Source of the DNA: DAONFI01 sp035403485
GTDB taxonomy: Bacteria > Planctomycetota > Phycisphaerae > SM23-33
Direction: 5' to 3'
Length of the DNA: 18,156 bases
NCBI GenBank assembly: GCA_964536835.1
Contig: CAZIAZ010000051.1
Span: forward strand, 1 to 18,156
The notes below the pieces were generated by a model. The model searched no databases. It was not told the origin of the DNA and saw only the letters and a list, made by a program, of their open reading frames with translations. The translations under genes were made by a program, and so were the position numbers. Every line of letters begins with the position of its first letter. Positions within the stretch are counted from its first letter, which is position 1. Of the stretch, positions 14,534 through 18,156 are shown piece after piece.

Positions 14534-14671
14534 ATTTTGAAAATGTAGAATTTACGAATGATTTATTTAAAAAATTTACAGTTTTAAAAGCGTAAAATTA
14601 CAAATGACATATTTAAAAAATTTGCGGTTTTAAAAACGTGGAATTACGAATGACATATTTAAAAAATTCGT
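14534..14671. repeat. Three tandem copies of a 46-bp unit (family C)
   Basis: Copies lie at 14534-14579, 14580-14625 and 14626-14671 with exact 46-bp spacing. Shared blocks are TTTTAAAA near the start, an AATTACGAATGACA-like centre and TATTTAAAAAATT near the end. Copies 2 and 3 are the closest pair; copy 1 is more diverged. The array fills most of the gap between smpB and maf and stops 6 bp short of the smpB stop codon. There are no unique spacers between units, so it is not a CRISPR array. A related solo copy is at 16758-16795. Confidence 0.8.
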
Positions 14672-14677
14672 AAAATA

Positions 14678-15157
14678 TCAGTAACGTTTGAGCTCGCGTT
14701 TGATATCCATCTGCTGCTGCCGCGTACGAATAGCCTCGCGTTTGTCATAGTCGCGTTTGCCCTCCGCAACTCCCAACTCACACTTGGCCCAGCCTTTTTT
14801 GAAATAAATCGCAAGCGGAATAATGGTCTTTCCCTTCTGCTTGACGTGAACTTCGAGTTTTTCTATCTGGCGGCGATGCAGAAGCAGGCGGCGTTTTCGC
14901 GTAGGGTCGTGCTGCATGCCTTCGGCGGCTTGGGGGTACTGGGCGATGTTTGCCCCGACGAGGTAGACTTCGCCAGCCGTCGTTATGCGGGCATAAGCGT
15001 CATCTATCTTGGCTTGGCCGGCACGCAACGACTTCACCTCCGTTCCGAGCAGCTCGATACCGCATTCCAATTTTTCATGGATGTGATAATCATGAAACGC
15101 CCGACGGTTGCCGATTCGTACGCCGTGATGCTCAGGTTGTTTTTTGCCTTTCGCCAT
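14678..15157 (-). CDS. smpB: SsrA-binding protein SmpB
   Basis: Binds tmRNA and delivers it to stalled ribosomes for trans-translation. The 159-residue length matches E. coli (160). The OB-fold core shows NRRAFHDYHIHEKLECGIEL, GTEVKSLRAGQAKIDDAYARI, and the basic tail GKRDYDKREAIRTRQQQMDIKRE, the part that enters the mRNA channel in known structures. The start follows rsmB by 38 bp, so the two are probably co-transcribed; the ribosome-binding site is poor. No ssrA (tmRNA) gene was seen in the window. The tandem 46-bp repeats begin just past the stop codon. Confidence 0.97.
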   Translation of the reverse strand: MAKGKKQPEHHGVRIGNRRAFHDYHIHEKLECGIELLGTEVKSLRAGQAKIDDAYARITTAGEVYLVGANIAQYPQAAEGMQHDPTRKRRLLLHRRQIEKLEVHVKQKGKTIIPLAIYFKKGWAKCELGVAEGKRDYDKREAIRTRQQQMDIKRELKRY

Positions 15158-15195
15158 TTAAAATTCACTGTATCCAGCTATCCGCAATGAAAAAA

Positions 15196-16578
15196 TCATT
15201 CAAAAATCGCCATGTAACCGCCGTCGTGCCATCTGGTAATATCGTCTGCGCCAGCCGGCAGTGTGAGTTTCTCAAATTTCAGCTTCAGATGCGAAACATT
15301 TTTCGCCAGAAATTTCACGACCCGCGAATTTTCATCGGGGTTGATGCTGCAAGTGCTGTAAATCAGCTGGCCGCCTGGACGTACGAACTGTGCGGCAGCC
15401 TGGGCCAGAAATTGCTGGTCGCGTACGAGTTTTGAGATATCGGCTTTGCTGTAGCGCCAACGAGCCTCCACCCGTCTTGCCAGCACGCCGGAGTTACTGC
15501 ACGGCACATCAGCCAACACAAGGTCGAAACTCCGCGGCTCAAGTCCGCCAACATCTTCGGCTCGGATGGTTTTTATAATATTGATTCCCATCCGCAGGGC
15601 ATTTTCTTCTATGCGTTTAAGTTTTTCGCCTGAAACGTCAGCGGCAATTATCAGGCCGGAATTCTCCATCCGTTCGGCAATATGCGTGGTCTTCGTGCCA
15701 GGCGATGCGCAGAAATCCAGCACCCGCATGCCGGGACGAATTTTGGCCGCCGCCACAACAGACGTAGCCGTCGGATCTTGCGGCTGAAGCAGACCTTCCT
15801 GAAACTCAGCCAACGAATTCATACCCTCAACGGAATCCAGAACGATACTCAAACCATTCTCATGCAACTTCGCATCCATGCCGGCGGCTACCAGCCTGGC
15901 TAACACATCGGCGTTTTTTGCTTTTAACGAATTTACGCGAGCAATCAGCGGCGGCCGTGAGCAGGAATGTATCGCTATCGCCGTCACCTGTTCATACCAG
16001 CCGAATTGTCCGACCCAATCGGCGGCAAGCTCCGCCGGCAGGGAATAAGCCGCCGACAGCCATAACGCCCGATTTCTTTCCGGCTCAGGAAAGACGTTTC
16101 GTTCCATTCGACGGTCTTTGGTGGGCGATATCGGTATTATGTTCGCAGCCGGCTGAGGTGAAAGAGCGTGTTCAGACGGAGCGGACATTTCGCGGATAAT
16201 GTTACGCAAAACGCCGTTAATCAGGCCAGCCTGTTTTTTCTGTCTGAACGCATGAGCCTGCCGGACGGCTTCATTGACGGCGGCAAACGCCGGCACACGG
16301 TCAAGAAACAGAAGCTGATAAAGCGCAACCTGCATGATTTCCTGCAACGGCGGATTGAGCTTACGGCCCGGCATATTCAGGTACGATTTCAGAATCGCGT
16401 CCAGAGTAGCCCTCCGTCGTAATGTGCCGATGGCAAGCTCATGTGCAAATGCCCTGTCGGCAGAACTCAGGCCGATTTCATCTGCCACCCGCGAAAGATG
16501 TGCCGATACATTCCCGCCGCGGTCACGCAATGCCTTCACCGCCAGGTCGCGAGCCGAATTGTTTTGTCCGTTTTCCAT
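15196..16578 (-). CDS. rsmB: 16S rRNA (cytosine-5) methyltransferase RsmB
   Basis: Methylates C967 of 16S rRNA (E. coli numbering) using S-adenosylmethionine. The protein has 460 residues against 429 in E. coli. An N-terminal NusB-like RNA-binding helical domain (to about residue 135; LSSADRAFAHELAIGTLRRR, GLINGVLRNIIRE) precedes a linker and the Rossmann methyltransferase domain. Motif I is VLDFCASPGTKTTHIAERM; motif IV DVPCSNSGVLARR and motif VI YSTCSINPDENSRVV carry the two cysteines used in catalysis and product release in this family. The sequence is intact. A promoter-like pair lies just upstream. It heads a two-gene unit with smpB. Confidence 0.95.
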   Translation of the reverse strand: MENGQNNSARDLAVKALRDRGGNVSAHLSRVADEIGLSSADRAFAHELAIGTLRRRATLDAILKSYLNMPGRKLNPPLQEIMQVALYQLLFLDRVPAFAAVNEAVRQAHAFRQKKQAGLINGVLRNIIREMSAPSEHALSPQPAANIIPISPTKDRRMERNVFPEPERNRALWLSAAYSLPAELAADWVGQFGWYEQVTAIAIHSCSRPPLIARVNSLKAKNADVLARLVAAGMDAKLHENGLSIVLDSVEGMNSLAEFQEGLLQPQDPTATSVVAAAKIRPGMRVLDFCASPGTKTTHIAERMENSGLIIAADVSGEKLKRIEENALRMGINIIKTIRAEDVGGLEPRSFDLVLADVPCSNSGVLARRVEARWRYSKADISKLVRDQQFLAQAAAQFVRPGGQLIYSTCSINPDENSRVVKFLAKNVSHLKLKFEKLTLPAGADDITRWHDGGYMAIFE

Positions 16579-16602
16579 AGTTGTTACTTTCTTTTGCGGG
16601 TA

Positions 16603-16631
16603 ATATTAGTTTTATCGCAAAAGCATTGCAA
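16603..16631 (-). promoter_or_regulatory. Putative rsmB-smpB promoter
   Basis: On the minus strand TTGCAA and TAATAT are spaced by exactly 17 bp, 25 bp upstream of the rsmB ATG at 16578. It gives a short leader of about 20 nt. The -35 box lies within the GCATTGCAA block that resembles the left end of the inverted-repeat element at 8408. Confidence 0.45.
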
Positions 16632-16757
16632 GGCTCATAGTTACATTTTGTGTTTCCAAAAAATCAAAAGCAAAGCGATACGGGCTAAAGCCTGCGTTTC
16701 CATATGGTTATGAGTTTTGGGGTGTCACTGAATGACGAGTGCTTTCCATCAGCTATC

Positions 16758-16795
16758 GGTTAAAATCGCAAAATTAAGAATGACATATTAAAAAA
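16758..16795. repeat. Solo partial copy of the 46-bp repeat (family C)
   Basis: GGTTAAAATCGCAAAATTAA followed by GAATGACATATTAAAAAA aligns with copy 3 of the tandem array with a few substitutions and short gaps. It abuts the terminator at 16789-16827 and provides its A tract. Confidence 0.6.
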
Positions 16796-16827
16796 CCCCG
16801 GACGTTTTGCCGTCGGGGCTTTTTTTA
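16789..16827 (-). terminator. Bidirectional rho-independent terminator
   Basis: CCCCGGACG (16796-16804) pairs with CGTCGGGG (16811-16818), with one bulged G, around a 6-nt loop. It has a T tract after it on the plus strand and six T on the minus strand. It lies ~55 bp past the stop of the leftward PEP-CTERM gene, which it probably terminates. Confidence 0.8.
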
Positions 16828-16881
16828 AAACAAACACAAATTTTAATGAAAGCTATTTTGAAAAAGTTTCTATTTATTAAT

Positions 16882-17640
16882 CTAGAAACGGTTTCTTCTT
16901 CGACGAATAAATATAAATGCTCCACCAACAGCTAACAGACCTGCTGTTAGAGGTTCAGGAACAACCGTAGTCATGGCTGCCGCCCACGGGACAAGGTTAC
17001 CCCAACTTGAGTTAACCGTGTAATTGTTGAGAGTCACCGTCAATGTATCTCCGGCATCCACGTCTGCAATCGATATGTCAAAGAGCTTCGAAACCGACCC
17101 TGACGTTGAACCGAATATGGTAGTGAATGTCTGTGAACTTCCATTGACGTTAACGACCATGCTGGAGTCAGTATAAAAATTCGACATTATCAGATAGAAA
17201 TGTGCCGAGGTCGACGACATGGTGGCTGTGAATGTCATGTATGTATTTCCGCCGCTGGACGAACCCGTTCCCTGATATGTTTCGTTACGGGAATTCGTGC
17301 CTGTTGCAGTCGGAGTACCACCCGTCCACGATTGGTAAAAAGCGCCACTGGCAGTTTTGGACGTGACGTTGCTTGAAATACTGCCGATATAATCAGTTGC
17401 AGCTTTTTCGACTCGCGTCTGATTTGTGCCTGCACCGAAAAATACCCAGTCACCGACGCTGAAACTGCCGGTATATGATGTTCCGCTGATTGAACATGTG
17501 GTATTATCAAATGTTACGTAACTGGAACCGCCGATTGTCGTGGTATTCAGAGAGATTGTTGTAGCACAGGCTGGGATGGCTATAAAAGACATCAAAATCA
17601 ATCCGATGCAAATTGCTTTATGTTTTTCCAAAAACGACAT
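16882..17640 (-). CDS. Secreted Ser/Thr/Gly-rich PEP-CTERM protein
   Basis: A 252-residue exported protein. Residues 1-26 form a signal peptide (hydrophobic ICIGLILMSFIAIPACA). The body is rich in Ser, Thr, Gly and Asn, poor in charge and predicted to be beta-stranded, with many N-x-S/T sequons (for example NVNGSS, NNYTVNSS). The end, VVPEPLTAGLLAVGGAFIF then RRRRNRF, is a textbook PEP-CTERM signal: PEP, membrane helix, arginine cluster. Exosortase would remove it during export to the surface. The PEPLT-GLL core matches that of the protein at 12343-13170, suggesting the same exosortase handles both. GGAG lies 9 nt before the ATG. Function unknown. It is monocistronic with its own promoter and terminator. 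Confidence 0.88.
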   Translation of the reverse strand: MSFLEKHKAICIGLILMSFIAIPACATTISLNTTTIGGSSYVTFDNTTCSISGTSYTGSFSVGDWVFFGAGTNQTRVEKAATDYIGSISSNVTSKTASGAFYQSWTGGTPTATGTNSRNETYQGTGSSSGGNTYMTFTATMSSTSAHFYLIMSNFYTDSSMVVNVNGSSQTFTTIFGSTSGSVSKLFDISIADVDAGDTLTVTLNNYTVNSSWGNLVPWAAAMTTVVPEPLTAGLLAVGGAFIFIRRRRNRF

Positions 17641-17947
17641 GGCTCATGTCTCCAACAAAAAAATGATACATGGCGGAATATCCGCTCTTCGACATTAAAG
17701 CCATACTTCAATGCCGGTAATTGTTAAAATGTAATCATTCTCTCGTTGTCAGGCACAGAACCATTAGACGCCTACCCTATGCATTTCCATATGCAGAGAT
17801 TCAGGATGTGTCTTGGTTCCCTCCGAATTCAGGCTCAATTGAATTCGTGAAACATCATATTTACTACTACACCGCTACCGGGCTCTCAGGTCGTTAACGG
17901 CGGGAAATAACTTTCGCACATTTGACTAAACTTTCAAATGCAACGTA
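17641..17947 (-). other. Long structured leader of the second PEP-CTERM gene
   Basis: If the promoter at 17954-17981 is used, the mRNA has an untranslated leader of about 300 nt. It contains a perfect 8-bp stem-loop (CGAATTCA at 17824-17831 with TGAATTCG at 17840-17847), a small TGCAT/ATGCA hairpin (about 17779-17794), and a GCGGA/TCCGC hairpin near 17672-17684. I recognise no known riboswitch class. Confidence 0.4.
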
Positions 17948-17953
17948 ATTACT

Positions 17954-17981
17954 AATATATAATAAGTTACAGGCCTGTCAA
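17954..17981 (-). promoter_or_regulatory. Strong candidate promoter for the second PEP-CTERM gene
   Basis: On the minus strand a consensus TTGACA (17976-17981) is followed after 16 bp by TATATT (17954-17959). It is the best -35/-10 pair seen in the window and lies ~315 bp upstream of the ATG at 17640. Confidence 0.55.
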
Positions 17982-18045
17982 TATGGGAATTGTAAATTTT
18001 ATTCCAATCATACGAAATTGTATCAATTTTGTAGGGTCAACAACT

Positions 18046-18156
18046 TAGAACCTATCCCAAAAACCTTGGCTGCCTGCAATCGGCTCTTTTGCAGCCTGGC
18101 TGCGTCAGAAAAACGGCAGAATATCCTTAAATATGCTGCCATTTTTCTTCCTTGCC
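18046..18156. repeat. Truncated copy of inverted-repeat element (family A)
   Basis: It begins TAGAACCTATCCCAAAAA at 18046, the reverse complement of 32-49. The last ~60 bp, reverse-complemented, match the centre of the complete copy at 8461-8520 in order and spacing. It carries an internal hairpin, GGCAGAATAT with ATATGCTGCC around CCTTAA. The element runs off the right edge. No gene overlaps it. Confidence 0.7.

Larger units (their letters stand above)
16579..16881. other. Non-coding spacer between rsmB and the second PEP-CTERM gene
   Basis: About 300 bp with no gene. It contains the putative rsmB promoter, a loosely palindromic region (about 16622-16735), one solo copy of the 46-bp repeat family and a bidirectional terminator. 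Confidence 0.7.

Noticed and set aside
14534..14671. CRISPR array
   Set aside because: Units are directly contiguous with no variable spacers, only three copies exist and no cas gene is present.
17641..17947. Known riboswitch (c-di-GMP, cobalamin) in the PEP-CTERM leader
   Set aside because: The conserved core blocks of those classes could not be found on the minus strand.

Overview
The window looks like ordinary chromosomal DNA of a Gram-negative-type bacterium, most likely from the PVC group and quite possibly a Planctomycetota/Phycisphaerae-like lineage. That placement is inference. It rests on two secreted proteins with PEP-CTERM sorting tails (PEPLT, hydrophobic stretch, basic end), at least four predicted lipoproteins, and clustered housekeeping genes separated by AT-rich, repeat-laden spacers. 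TAA, TAG and TGA all end genes, so the standard code applies. I see no tRNA, rRNA, transposase, phage gene or CRISPR array.

Layout. Positions 1-3851 are read leftward: cysE (serine O-acetyltransferase), then proS (prolyl-tRNA synthetase) followed by two small paralogous lipoproteins. Positions 4035-12066 are read rightward. They hold a DUF89 metal-dependent phosphatase-like gene, then a tight cluster of FIST-domain lipoprotein, folA (dihydrofolate reductase), lipoprotein N-acetylmuramoyl-L-alanine amidase and cupin, then lysS and gpmI. Positions 12343-17640 are read leftward: a PEP-CTERM protein, the maf/DUF192-lipoprotein pair, the rsmB/smpB pair and a second PEP-CTERM protein. Translation and its quality control are over-represented (proS, lysS, rsmB, smpB). 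Central metabolism (gpmI, folA, cysE) and envelope proteins make up the rest. No single pathway links the whole window.

The least ordinary material is in the spacers. A 163-bp imperfect inverted-repeat element lies at 8408-8570. Its central ~60 bp and overall geometry recur at the right edge of the window (from 18046). The outer end of the right-edge copy recurs, inverted, at the left edge (1-49), and a 16-bp fragment recurs at 3945-3960. Two shorter ~47-bp palindromes (2767-2812 and 12093-12140) share the TAGAGC terminus. A separate 46-bp unit is repeated three times in tandem between maf and smpB, with a solo copy near 16758. Together these suggest small non-autonomous repeats (MITE- or REP-like) mobilised from elsewhere in the genome. 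Because both window ends fall inside the first family, the window may be a contig that broke at repeats.

Protein-level oddities are a ~70-residue charged helical insertion in the LysRS catalytic domain, an ~85-residue Pro/Ala then Ala/Lys/Glu insertion inside a membrane-anchored FIST protein, a five-cysteine cluster in the N-terminal region of the serine acetyltransferase, and a ~300-nt structured leader upstream of the second PEP-CTERM gene. I found no convincing complete novel multi-gene system; the repeat families are the best candidates for something undescribed.
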